A stretch of 55,092 nt of DNA, from NCBI GenBank assembly GCA_049975385.1, contig JBNGDO010000010.1:1-55092 (forward strand), in the 5' to 3' direction. Position 1 is the stretch's first letter, and each line of letters starts with the position of its first letter. This document shows positions 47,001-54,117 of the stretch, in pieces. The position numbers and the translations under genes are program-made. This stretch comes from DSWT01 sp049975385. GTDB lineage: Bacteria > Chloroflexota > Anaerolineae > B4-G1 > SLSP01. Under the pieces are notes generated by a model that saw nothing but the letters and a program-made list of their open reading frames with translations, was not told the DNA's origin and did no database searches.

Positions 47001-47697
47001 AGAGCAATCCGTATGATTCTGCGAAAATCGCACAGATTTCATCGAGCGCCAACTGGCACACCGTGTGAATGTCCAGGCTGCTAGAGAGATGTTGTCCTAA
47101 GCGATACAACAACTCCAACTGCGCCTTTTCCTGGCTTAGCGACGCCAGCAATCGCGAGTTCTCGATGGCAGCGACTGTCTGGTTGGCAACAACCGAGATG
47201 AGCACGACATCCTGTTCGGTAAAAACCGGTTCAGCAGGAGGACGCGCCGAGATCAGCAGACCGATCATCTCATCCTGGTATAACAATGGCGCTGCGATGG
47301 CTGAGCCAAAGTCACGGCCAAACTGCTCGCCAAACGCGACTGCATCAGCATTCAGGAGAAGACACTCGCTGCTCGACAACGCTGCCTTTTCAGGAGGCCA
47401 AAGATGCACGCGTGATATTTCCGCCAAGGTCTCGAACGACAGGACTGGGTCAGGATTAGCATCCGGCCCACCCTGCACGCAGTTGAGTATCCGCCGGTGA
47501 GGCGCATCAAACGTCACTAGCAGCACCCACGAGGCATCGAGCGCCGCGCATACTTCATCCACCACAGCCTGCAACAAATCCGGCAGGTTGTCGAACGTAA
47601 TCAGCAAACGGGCTAACCGATAAAGCATGCTGATTCCCGGGAATTGATCGGGAAGGCGCGGCAGATTCACACTAGAATCCAAAGGTTTCTCCAACAA
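44080..47697 (-). CDS. multi-GAF/PAS sensor histidine kinase
   Basis: A 1205-residue soluble sensor kinase. Five GAF domains run in tandem over residues 25-870 (recurring phrases such as TVAAIENSRLLASLSQEKAQ, ATIAIAIFNAQLFGKVQQRV, AIENARLFEEQRVQRELAEA and ASIALQNARLFQKTLRHAEV mark their ends). A PAS domain follows (about 885-975, GSTSDGMIITDSDGQIADAN), then HisKA with His near 988 (FVSNVSHELRTPLTSIRLYA) and HATPase_c (LIENAINYTPDGGQ near 1100; DTGIGIPRHEIQHLFERFFR). There is no transmembrane segment, so it senses cytoplasmic signals. The hybrid kinase lies about 120 bases downstream on the same strand. Confidence 0.95.
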   Translation of the reverse strand: MLEKPLDSSVNLPRLPDQFPGISMLYRLARLLITFDNLPDLLQAVVDEVCAALDASWVLLVTFDAPHRRILNCVQGGPDANPDPVLSFETLAEISRVHLWPPEKAALSSSECLLLNADAVAFGEQFGRDFGSAIAAPLLYQDEMIGLLISARPPAEPVFTEQDVVLISVVANQTVAAIENSRLLASLSQEKAQLELLYRLGQHLSSSLDIHTVCQLALDEICAIFAESYGLLFTVDAETEAIQLMAQVGFHNDLLQFMLGRFQSGEGLTGWVVQHREMVVLDDVATDPRWFMLSEGEAPRSGVSVPLLSGEDLLGVMTLSAPGRAFFIPEYCRLLESAAATIAIAIFNAQLFGKVQQRVHEQEFISEVARALNALDMQEAFPVLVQGLFGLAECEPVVLALNDEPRHTLTVVESTFLALPAGSALLLPPPIQTHVQAGEPHMAVDLDGECDDPLLQELHALGARTRVVLPLVASGRIMGVLYLGSRQALTQAQIPTLQQIADMVAIAVENDRLFRAEQHQREVAERLQETALVVNALDLQKVLTLIMDQLESIFPYESGTVQILEQDALCVIATRNAPHAPVGMCYSLADYPYNRRLAEGEVVVIEDIQQNDMGWVPFNEALYLRSNIGVPLWVRDKVIGALTIDNRGVRKYTEEDIRVIQAFAQQAAIAIENARLFEEQRVQRELAEALEAAASVVSSVLDFDQVLDYILDQVARFVRGDTYNIILIEDEIGRMIRWRGYEEHQIPMPSQGRDNIPIMTYPSLVKMIEDGLPTFVSDTHHDPRWRMSRGQEKLRAYVAAPIRIAGKTEGFINVSGLTPHQFGPQEAQRLKAFADHASIALQNARLFQKTLRHAEVLERRVRERTAALEAQNAWLEAVLGSTSDGMIITDSDGQIADANRVAKMWLYHSLPESDVERLRETIRDLARRAHTRPDAVLELTGLDLELSASPIFGEEGTVGPAVLVVVHDVSYLKALDRVKSQFVSNVSHELRTPLTSIRLYASLIQRSTPEDAERYFEPLDREVDRLSKLVEDILQISRIEAGQLELDRRIVDLNPLTEMAVISHHILAKSRGLTMAYQATNGKTMVSVDYDKFMQVVNNLIENAINYTPDGGQIQITTERRVKDKRTWAAVTVQDTGIGIPRHEIQHLFERFFRGGEPQEMHIQGSGLGLAIVKEIVELHGGTVTVESEVGLGSTFTVWMPLMEV

Positions 47698-47719
47698 ATA
47701 ACAACAATATCAATAGCTA

Positions 47720-48898
47720 TCAGGCCAGCAGTGCACGCGCCTGATCAGGCGTCATCGCCTCACGTTGCGCGATGCGGTTTTCCAGGCTCTTCGCCAACAC
47801 TTTGTTGTTGATGACAATCGAGCCAATAATCCTCCCACGATGCAAGACAATCTTTTTGTACAGGTTGGCCTCAGCATCCATAACGCGAACCTCAATGTAA
47901 TCATCGGTTTCAGGATTGACCAGACCAACCGAGCTGACATCGATGCCCACAACTTTCAACGTCGTAGACGGCACTACGACATCGTAGGCAGTGGTGTCGC
48001 CCGCCATGTTCGTCGCCGCTATACGACCCTGCGCCTGTGCGATCGGGGCGATAGCCCAAGAATAGCCTTTGAAAACGGCTGCGTCACCGGCAGCGTAGAT
48101 ATCTGACTCGCTCGTCGCCATATACTCATCGACGACGATGCCGCGATCTACCGCCAGTCCAGCCTCCTGGGCCAGGTGCGCCTGACAGCGCACACCCGCC
48201 GCCACCAACACCATCCCGGCCGGAAATTTCCGGCCGTCTTTCAGACGCAGGCCGGTCACCGCGTGCTCGCCTAGAATCTCTTCGGTCTGCGCGTCCACCA
48301 CCACACGCATGCCTAAGGATTCGACAAACCGCTGCAGCACCGCTGCGCCTTCGACATCTAACTGGCGTGGCAACAAGCGCGGGAAAAACTCCAGCACGGT
48401 GACGTCGCCGCAGAATCCCAATAAGCCTCGTGCCGCTTCCAGCCCCAACAAGCCGCCCCCTAGGACGATTGTCTTCCCACAAGACGACGCTACTTGCTCA
48501 AGCTCCAATGTATCAGCCAACGTACGCCAGGTGAAGACACTGCTTTTATCGATGCCTTTGATCGGTGGCACGAAAGGCACGCTGCCCGTTGCCAACAGGA
48601 GTTTGTCGTACTCCACACGCGTCCCGTCCACCAGGACGATGGCCTTAACATCTGGTTCCACACGCGTGACACTGCGGCCCAGATAAACATCGATACCACG
48701 TCCCTTATACCACGCCAGATCGCGTCGCAACAGGCGCTCCAGCGTAATTCCCCCGGCCAGGAACTCCGTCAGTTGCGGGCGATAGTAGTATGGATACGTC
48801 TCATCCGAGTACACCGAGACTTTGCCCAATCTACGCTTCGCCAATTCCAACGCCGCAGTGATCCCCGCTACTCCCCCGCCGACAATGACAAAATGCAT
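47720..48898 (-). CDS. FAD/NAD(P)-dependent oxidoreductase
   Basis: A 392-residue pyridine-nucleotide-disulfide-oxidoreductase-type protein, similar to NADH:rubredoxin reductases and the N-terminal part of nitrite reductase NirB. The FAD dinucleotide fold is VIVGGGVAGITAA (4-16), the NAD fold is IVLGGGLLGLEAARGL, and the second FAD motif is DIYAAGDAA. The final 90 residues (VVGIDVSSVGLVNPETDDYI, KKIVLHRGRIIGSIVINNK) are the usual C-terminal domain. AAGGAG lies 6 bases before the ATG at 48898; a TTG two codons earlier is less likely. No redox partner is adjacent except the cytochrome gene upstream on the same strand. Confidence 0.9.
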   Translation of the reverse strand: MHFVIVGGGVAGITAALELAKRRLGKVSVYSDETYPYYYRPQLTEFLAGGITLERLLRRDLAWYKGRGIDVYLGRSVTRVEPDVKAIVLVDGTRVEYDKLLLATGSVPFVPPIKGIDKSSVFTWRTLADTLELEQVASSCGKTIVLGGGLLGLEAARGLLGFCGDVTVLEFFPRLLPRQLDVEGAAVLQRFVESLGMRVVVDAQTEEILGEHAVTGLRLKDGRKFPAGMVLVAAGVRCQAHLAQEAGLAVDRGIVVDEYMATSESDIYAAGDAAVFKGYSWAIAPIAQAQGRIAATNMAGDTTAYDVVVPSTTLKVVGIDVSSVGLVNPETDDYIEVRVMDAEANLYKKIVLHRGRIIGSIVINNKVLAKSLENRIAQREAMTPDQARALLA

Positions 48899-49014
48899 TT
48901 CCAACTCCTTTCAAACTTCAGGCACGCATCTTCTATTCTACAGCAAAACGCGTAAGAGAAAAAACCATAAAGCTTTCAAGTACGTTGCGATTTGAGAACA
49001 AATCCCATATAAAA

Positions 49015-49075
49015 AGACCTGATAAGCTCAGATAACGCCTATCAGGTCCGCCTATCAGGTCCGCCTATCAGGTCT
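49015..49075. repeat. inverted repeat enclosing a 13-bp triple tandem repeat
   Basis: The outer arms are AGACCTGATA (49015-49024) and TATCAGGTCT (49066-49075). Between them CGCCTATCAGGTC is repeated three times without spacing (49036-49074). It lies between the cytochrome gene stop and the oxidoreductase start. The arms resemble those of the in-gene palindrome at 10938-10986. Confidence 0.85.
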
Positions 49076-49102
49076 GGAATGACTCAGAGAACAGAGAATG
49101 TG

Positions 49103-49438
49103 CTATGGTTTATATGTCTCCGCCAGGTAAGCCACGAGCGCGGTCTCCTCATCGGCATTCAGTTCGGCGCCATGCTCAATCATACGCGTGACGATCTCTT
49201 GCCATTCTTCCTGTGTGTAGCGCGCACTTGTTGCCCTGCTCAAGTCGTGACAGTCGACGCAGCGCGCTTCTAACAGTGCTTGCCCATCGATCGTGGACGT
49301 ATCTTCGGTAGTTGGCTCAGTCGTGGCGACTGGCGTATCTGCAACTGGTGTCGAGCCACCACAGGCACCAAGTAATACACCGTCCATAGCCAACAGTACC
49401 ACAAGCCAAGCTCTCATCATCATTCGTATTCGCATCAT
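49103..49438 (-). CDS. monoheme cytochrome c lipoprotein
   Basis: A 111-residue precursor. The signal peptide ends in the lipobox LLGAC, followed by a Thr/Pro-rich spacer (STPVADTPVATTEPTTEDTS) and a small cytochrome domain with heme motif CVDCH, then ARYTQEEWQEIVTRMIEHGA and LVAYLAETYKP. The tail pattern resembles cytochromes that serve sulfite or amine dehydrogenases. The axial Met is probably in TRMIEHG. GGAGGGT directly precedes ATGATG, so the start is 49438 or 49435; the longer frame overlapping the neighbour gene is spurious. It is exported and membrane-tethered; the partner is unknown. Confidence 0.85.
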   Translation of the reverse strand: MMRIRMMMRAWLVVLLAMDGVLLGACGGSTPVADTPVATTEPTTEDTSTIDGQALLEARCVDCHDLSRATSARYTQEEWQEIVTRMIEHGAELNADEETALVAYLAETYKP

Positions 49439-49562
49439 ACCCTCCACTACACCAAAAGTATCGATAATCTTACTGTCAATCTCGCCGATTGCGATATTTT
49501 TAACATTGGTGCAAATCCCACGCAATTCGCGATTGATCGTTTTCGCAGAATGGAATTCGCGA

Positions 49563-50732
49563 CTACTGAAATCCTTCCGGTGCGGGCGGAACATCCACAG
49601 GGATGCCGCCATGGCGCAGGGAGTATGCCGCGCAGACGCCCGCAGCAACGCTCATCCGGCCTGCCAATGGCGATGCCAGAGGCTCCTTGCCGTCCAAACA
49701 CATATCCACAAAATCCTTGCAGATGACGGGATCGGCACCGCCATGCCCGCCCGCCGCCGGCTTGACATCGTAGGTGCGATCCGCTAAATCGCGCCAGGAG
49801 TTCGAGCGCCGCGTCTTCACCCACACCTTCATCTCCGGCTCAGAGTTCTCCACGCGTCCTTCCGTGCCGATGAAAGTGTAATTGCGATGATAATCCGGCG
49901 TGAAGTGGCATTGCAGATAAGACGCCTTGATGCCGCCTTCCAACTCCATGATCATCACCTGGTTATCCTCTACGTCGACTTCCTGGCGGAACGCGCACTG
50001 CACGCGCCGCCCATTCAGCGCCTCGGTGCAGGCATCGCGCTCAGGACATGCCGGACACGTCAAATCGTTGGGCCTATCGCCGCCGAAGAAATCCAGCCCC
50101 CCGAACGCCGCCGTACGCGTGGTATAACGCCCCGTGATCCAGTGGATTATGTCGAGGTCATGTGAACCTTTTTGCAGCAGTAGTGAGTTTGCATTCCGGC
50201 GTGTGGCGTGCCAATCGTGGAAGTAGAAGTCGCTGCCAAAGCCGACGAAGTGCCGCACCCACACGGCCTTGATCTCGCCGATGGTCCCCGACTCCACAAT
50301 CTCCTTCATCACACGAAACATCGCCATATAGCGCATATTGAAGCCGACCATAAGCCGCGTTCCAGAACGTCGCCACGCCTGCAGGATGCGATCGCAGCCT
50401 TCGATGGTAATCGCCAGCGGCTTCTCGCAAAAGACGTGCTTCCCGGCTTCCAACGCGGCGACCGCGTGGGTTTCGTGGCAAAAATCCGGCGACGTGACGG
50501 CCACGGCATCGACATCGGGGCGTTCGAGCAATTCACGGTAATCTTCTGTAACGAAGGGGCCACCACCGTGTGCAGCCTTGAATGTCTCCAAATGCTTGGG
50601 GTTAACGTCCGCCCCCGCCACAACAACCGAGCGCCCGTCAGGCTGATGCCAGTGCCGCCAAAGCCCACCCCGCCCGGTCACACCAATCATGCCAATGCGC
50701 AGAAGACCCGCCGCCCGTTGCGTCATCGTCAT
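49563..50732 (-). CDS. Gfo/Idh/MocA family oxidoreductase
   Basis: A 389-residue NAD(P)-dependent sugar-type dehydrogenase. The N-terminal Rossmann motif is GMIGVTGRGG, followed by DAVAVTSPDFCHETHAVAAL and the family hallmark FCEKPLAITIEGCDRIL. The C-terminal half-barrel domain contains a cluster CPACPERDACTEALNGRR with one further Cys shortly after, a four-cysteine insertion that could bind a metal. Substrate is unknown; the family oxidises hydroxyls of sugars and inositols. AAAGGAA precedes the ATG at 50732, 11 bases after the stop of the upstream gene, so the two may be co-transcribed. Confidence 0.9.
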   Translation of the reverse strand: MTMTQRAAGLLRIGMIGVTGRGGLWRHWHQPDGRSVVVAGADVNPKHLETFKAAHGGGPFVTEDYRELLERPDVDAVAVTSPDFCHETHAVAALEAGKHVFCEKPLAITIEGCDRILQAWRRSGTRLMVGFNMRYMAMFRVMKEIVESGTIGEIKAVWVRHFVGFGSDFYFHDWHATRRNANSLLLQKGSHDLDIIHWITGRYTTRTAAFGGLDFFGGDRPNDLTCPACPERDACTEALNGRRVQCAFRQEVDVEDNQVMIMELEGGIKASYLQCHFTPDYHRNYTFIGTEGRVENSEPEMKVWVKTRRSNSWRDLADRTYDVKPAAGGHGGADPVICKDFVDMCLDGKEPLASPLAGRMSVAAGVCAAYSLRHGGIPVDVPPAPEGFQ

Positions 50733-50742
50733 CAGTTCCTTT

Positions 50743-53700
50743 TCACGGGGATGGACAGCGCGTGACTTCAACTTCATTGTATTCGAAGAAGTACGCGGGT
50801 GGAATTTCAATACGCTCGGTACACGCTAACGGCTGCTTCCCATACGCGATGTGAACGCGCCCCTCATCGATGGCGGGCAGCGATGTCCCCTGCACGTTCA
50901 AGCCGACCTCCGCATAGTAAATGCCGACGTAGGCCAGGTGCGCGTTCCCTTCAGGTCCAATCTCGATGCCGGGCCAGTCGCCAGCGCCCGCGTTCAAGGG
51001 CCGGCGATTGGTATCGCCGCCGCGCACGTCGTCGTTCAACGAAGTGAACACCACCAATTGATCGGCACGCCCTTTCGCGCTCAGATGCCCAAGCACCACC
51101 AGCTTGCCCACGGGATTGGCCTTAATGACCACGTCAGGCTCGATTTCCAGAACAGCGCCTGGCCCCACCGTGATCTCACCCTCCAGAACGCGCACAATCT
51201 GATCCTCTCCGGCCCCACCGAGCCGTATCCACTCCTGGTCGGTGGTTAGCGTACCGGTGAGGATAGCAATGCCGTTCAGGCCGTTGTCCTCGAAGCGGGC
51301 GCCTCGCATATCTGGGGACGATCCAGGCGTCATCCGCAGCCCGGCGCCCGGCGCGAGCGCAATCCGGTTGCTGAACAACTTCGGTGAGGCGTCCAACAAC
51401 GTGATTGGGGCATAGCGCACAAAGACGTTTTGTAGTTCGGTGGTGTCATCCACCCCCTCCAGGATGATCCCCTGCCAAACGCGGTCATCCCCAGGGACGG
51501 TGGCGCCATCGGTATCTCCACCATACTCGTCATCATGCAACGAGGTAAAGACAATCTGTTCGGCAGAATCGCTGCCAGCGATGGCGGACAGCGCGCCCTG
51601 GACCACCATCCGGCCCCGCCCGGTGAATTTGACCACCACACCCGGCTGAACTTTCAACATCGCATCCGGTCCAACGGTCACCGCATCGCGGACGACGCGC
51701 ACGACCTGTGTACTTCCGCCTAGAAGCTCCCATACATACGTACCTTCGCCAGTGATGCTCAATCCTCCGTAGACTTCCAGGCCATTACCGGCGGCGTTAT
51801 CCTCCAGCGTCATCGCCTCAAGCGCAGGGAAAGACCGGGCATCGGCACTCAGCGGGTATCCAGCAGAACTGGTGATCGTCACCCGCTTCAGCTCTGGCGA
51901 GCTAGCCTGCATCGTCACAGCTCCGCGCGCCCGCCCAGCATAGCGGATCACCACATCCCGCAAATACGATTTCTCGCTGCTTTCGAAGAACGTCAAACTG
52001 CCCCAATCGCCAGGTTGAGGATCGATGGCTTCCATATACGTCGTCCCGCCTGCATCCTCGGCGCTATCGTACACCGAGGTAAACAGCGCACCCTCAGCCT
52101 GCAACAACCCATGCACCCAGATCCCCGGCAGTTGCCCCTGCGGCGCATGCCAGAACTTCACGATGACGCCGGATTGAATCTCCAACGTTGCCCCCTCATC
52201 CACCCGCAGCAGGCCGGGGAGAACGTAGACTGGGGGTGAATCTTTGCCCTTAATGTACGGCCACACCGCGTTCGGAACCTGCAACGTGCCGGGGCGGATC
52301 TCGATCCCATTGACGGGATTATCTGCGATGCTGACGTGGTCAGACAGGTCGGGGACCACACTGCCATCAAGGCTGACCGGGAAGAGCGCGCTGTGTGCGA
52401 TGGTGAGGTCTGCCAGCATGGGAACACTGTTGGCGATGTAGAGTGCGCGTTCACCGGCATACTCGACGACCGCGTGACTCAACACCGTCGCCTCTGTGCG
52501 ATTGTAGAGCCTTATGCCCTCCCACCCACCTGGCGCTTTGTCGAATGCCGAGAATGTGACCGGAGCGTCCGCATTGCCGCAAGCGTACAACGTCCCATGA
52601 ACTTCGAGCGACGCCTCGGAAGTGAAGACCAACGTCGCACCAGGATAGATGAGCAATCGCACTCCCTCAGGCACCACCAGTGTTTCAGTGATCGCCACCT
52701 GGGTACCGGTGAAGACCGTATCCACGGTCAACTTGCCGCCCAACGTCTCCACCAACGTGAACTCTTCCAGATCCAAAGCACGACACGTCCCCAACGCAGG
52801 GCGCGGCAATGACCTCGCCAAAGGCTGGAACTGAACGGCAGACTCGGATACTGAAGGACCGCGCAGGAAGAAGTACCATACGAGCATGCCGATCAGGATT
52901 GGGAGTTGGATCAGGCCCAGGATGCTGAACAGCACCCGACGGTCGAAGATGCGGAACCTGCGTTCAGGCGACGGCGCAGGTGCAGCGGATGGCTCTTCAA
53001 CAACCTCGGCTGCAGGTTCTTGGGAAACCGGTGTAACCTCGGGTGCCGGCGCTTCGATGAAAGGCGGAACGGACGTCGGCGGAGCAGCAGGCTCTTCCGG
53101 CTCAGGCGCCGGCGCAAAACCCTGTGTACGCAGCCGGCGTGCTCTTTGGAGAAAGCTTTCTTCCGGCTCAGGCGTGCTCTCCGGCACGACCGGCTCTGGT
53201 TCAGGTGGGGGTTCTTCCTCCTCCATGCCAATGAACGACATCAATGGTGGCGGGGCTTCGACCGGTACAGGTTCCTCAACGACCGGCGCTTCCGGTTCTG
53301 GTTCTTCGGCGAACAAGTCCCCCCAACCAAACATATCGTCATCGGTATAGGGCTCAGTCTCCAGCTCCGGCTCCAGTTCAGGTGCCGATTCCGGCTCCTC
53401 AGTGTACAACTCGCCCCAATCAGAGATATCAGCGGGCGCAAAAAGATCGGGTTCCGCCTCAGGCAAAGCCTCCACTTCAGGTTCAGCCTCCGGCTCCTCG
53501 GCGGACAACACGCCCCAGTTGAACATTTCATCCGGCTCAATGAACTCGGGTTCGGGTTCCTCGACGACACCCCCACCCGGCTCAGGCAACGGCATCCCGG
53601 CGCGCAGAGCTTCCACAGCCGCGAGCGCATCCGGGTTATCCGGCTCGATGCGCAGCGCCTGGCTCAGACAATCCGCCTGCCGCTTTGGATCGTCGAGCGT

Positions 53701-53832
53701 CTGCGCCAGCCACAACCAGGCCAGCGCGTTATTCGGCTCCTGGCGGATGATCTGCAGCAGCAATCCCCGCGCGTCATCGTAAAATCCCAGCTTGGCGCTT
53801 TCAATCGCATTGTGGAGTAGTGGATTTTCCAT
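50743..53832 (-). CDS. TPR-acidic linker-TM-beta-helix membrane protein
   Basis: A 1029-residue protein. Residues 1-75 hold TPR-like helices (NNALAWLWLAQTLDDPKRQA and LSQALRIEPDNPDALAAVEA). A 230-residue linker, very rich in Pro and Glu, repeats a short motif three times: MFNWGVLSAEEPE, ISDWGELYTEEPE and MFGWGDLFAEEPE. One transmembrane helix follows (about 305-330, LFSILGLIQLPILIGMLVWY). The outer 690 residues look like a right-handed beta-helix with repeated phrases such as LEIQSGVIVKFW, LKVQPGVVVKFTG and LEIEPDVVIKAN, each followed by GxLVVxG-like turns. The helix would lie outside the cell and the TPR inside. It may be a receptor or scaffold; function is unknown. Confidence 0.8.
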   Translation of the reverse strand: MENPLLHNAIESAKLGFYDDARGLLLQIIRQEPNNALAWLWLAQTLDDPKRQADCLSQALRIEPDNPDALAAVEALRAGMPLPEPGGGVVEEPEPEFIEPDEMFNWGVLSAEEPEAEPEVEALPEAEPDLFAPADISDWGELYTEEPESAPELEPELETEPYTDDDMFGWGDLFAEEPEPEAPVVEEPVPVEAPPPLMSFIGMEEEEPPPEPEPVVPESTPEPEESFLQRARRLRTQGFAPAPEPEEPAAPPTSVPPFIEAPAPEVTPVSQEPAAEVVEEPSAAPAPSPERRFRIFDRRVLFSILGLIQLPILIGMLVWYFFLRGPSVSESAVQFQPLARSLPRPALGTCRALDLEEFTLVETLGGKLTVDTVFTGTQVAITETLVVPEGVRLLIYPGATLVFTSEASLEVHGTLYACGNADAPVTFSAFDKAPGGWEGIRLYNRTEATVLSHAVVEYAGERALYIANSVPMLADLTIAHSALFPVSLDGSVVPDLSDHVSIADNPVNGIEIRPGTLQVPNAVWPYIKGKDSPPVYVLPGLLRVDEGATLEIQSGVIVKFWHAPQGQLPGIWVHGLLQAEGALFTSVYDSAEDAGGTTYMEAIDPQPGDWGSLTFFESSEKSYLRDVVIRYAGRARGAVTMQASSPELKRVTITSSAGYPLSADARSFPALEAMTLEDNAAGNGLEVYGGLSITGEGTYVWELLGGSTQVVRVVRDAVTVGPDAMLKVQPGVVVKFTGRGRMVVQGALSAIAGSDSAEQIVFTSLHDDEYGGDTDGATVPGDDRVWQGIILEGVDDTTELQNVFVRYAPITLLDASPKLFSNRIALAPGAGLRMTPGSSPDMRGARFEDNGLNGIAILTGTLTTDQEWIRLGGAGEDQIVRVLEGEITVGPGAVLEIEPDVVIKANPVGKLVVLGHLSAKGRADQLVVFTSLNDDVRGGDTNRRPLNAGAGDWPGIEIGPEGNAHLAYVGIYYAEVGLNVQGTSLPAIDEGRVHIAYGKQPLACTERIEIPPAYFFEYNEVEVTRCPSP

Positions 53833-53844
53833 CTGTCACCCTCC

Positions 53845-53880
53845 TGAAAAATGGCGAATGGCAAATGGCGAAAGGTTCGT
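53845..53880. repeat. heptad array AATGGCG/AATGGCA
   Basis: AATGGCG, AATGGCA, AATGGCG and AAAGGTT follow one another just upstream of the TPR/beta-helix gene. The same word class (ATTTGCCATT in complement) occurs at 22885-22907. Confidence 0.65.
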
Positions 53881-53952
53881 CAAATGCCGCTACGCATTCA
53901 TCCCCTCAACAAATTATACGCAATAACGTCCAATTGCCCAACGCCCGGTCGA

Positions 53953-54111
53953 TCACACTGTCTCGTAACGGATACGTGGATCAAATAAGGGATAGGACAA
54001 GTCCAGGATAAACGTCGTCATGGCAATGACCAGGATCAGAAAGAAGATGACACCTCGAATCATCGCATAATCGTTGGCAAGGATAGCCTCGGAGAGAAGA
54101 TGCCCCACGGC
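53953..54111 (-). pseudogene. C-terminal fragment of an ABC transporter permease (DppB-like)
   Basis: The minus-strand frame reads GHLLSEAILANDYAMIRGVI, then FFLILVIAMTTFILDLSYPL, FDPRIRYETV and a stop. This is the conserved end of binding-protein-dependent dipeptide/oligopeptide permeases, including the DPRIRY signature. Only about 52 residues remain, and the fragment begins directly after the radical SAM stop at 54118. A GTG at 54108 could initiate it, but the missing 85 percent makes it a remnant. It was probably joined to the radical SAM gene by a deletion. Confidence 0.8.
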
Positions 54112-54117
54112 GCACCT

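Noticed and set aside
49036..49074. possible CRISPR mini-array
   Set aside because: The 13-bp units are directly adjacent with no spacers and no cas genes are present.
52906..53820. 304-codon plus-strand open frame
   Set aside because: It mirrors the Pro/Glu-rich linker and TPR region of the gene on the other strand; composition is purely antisense.
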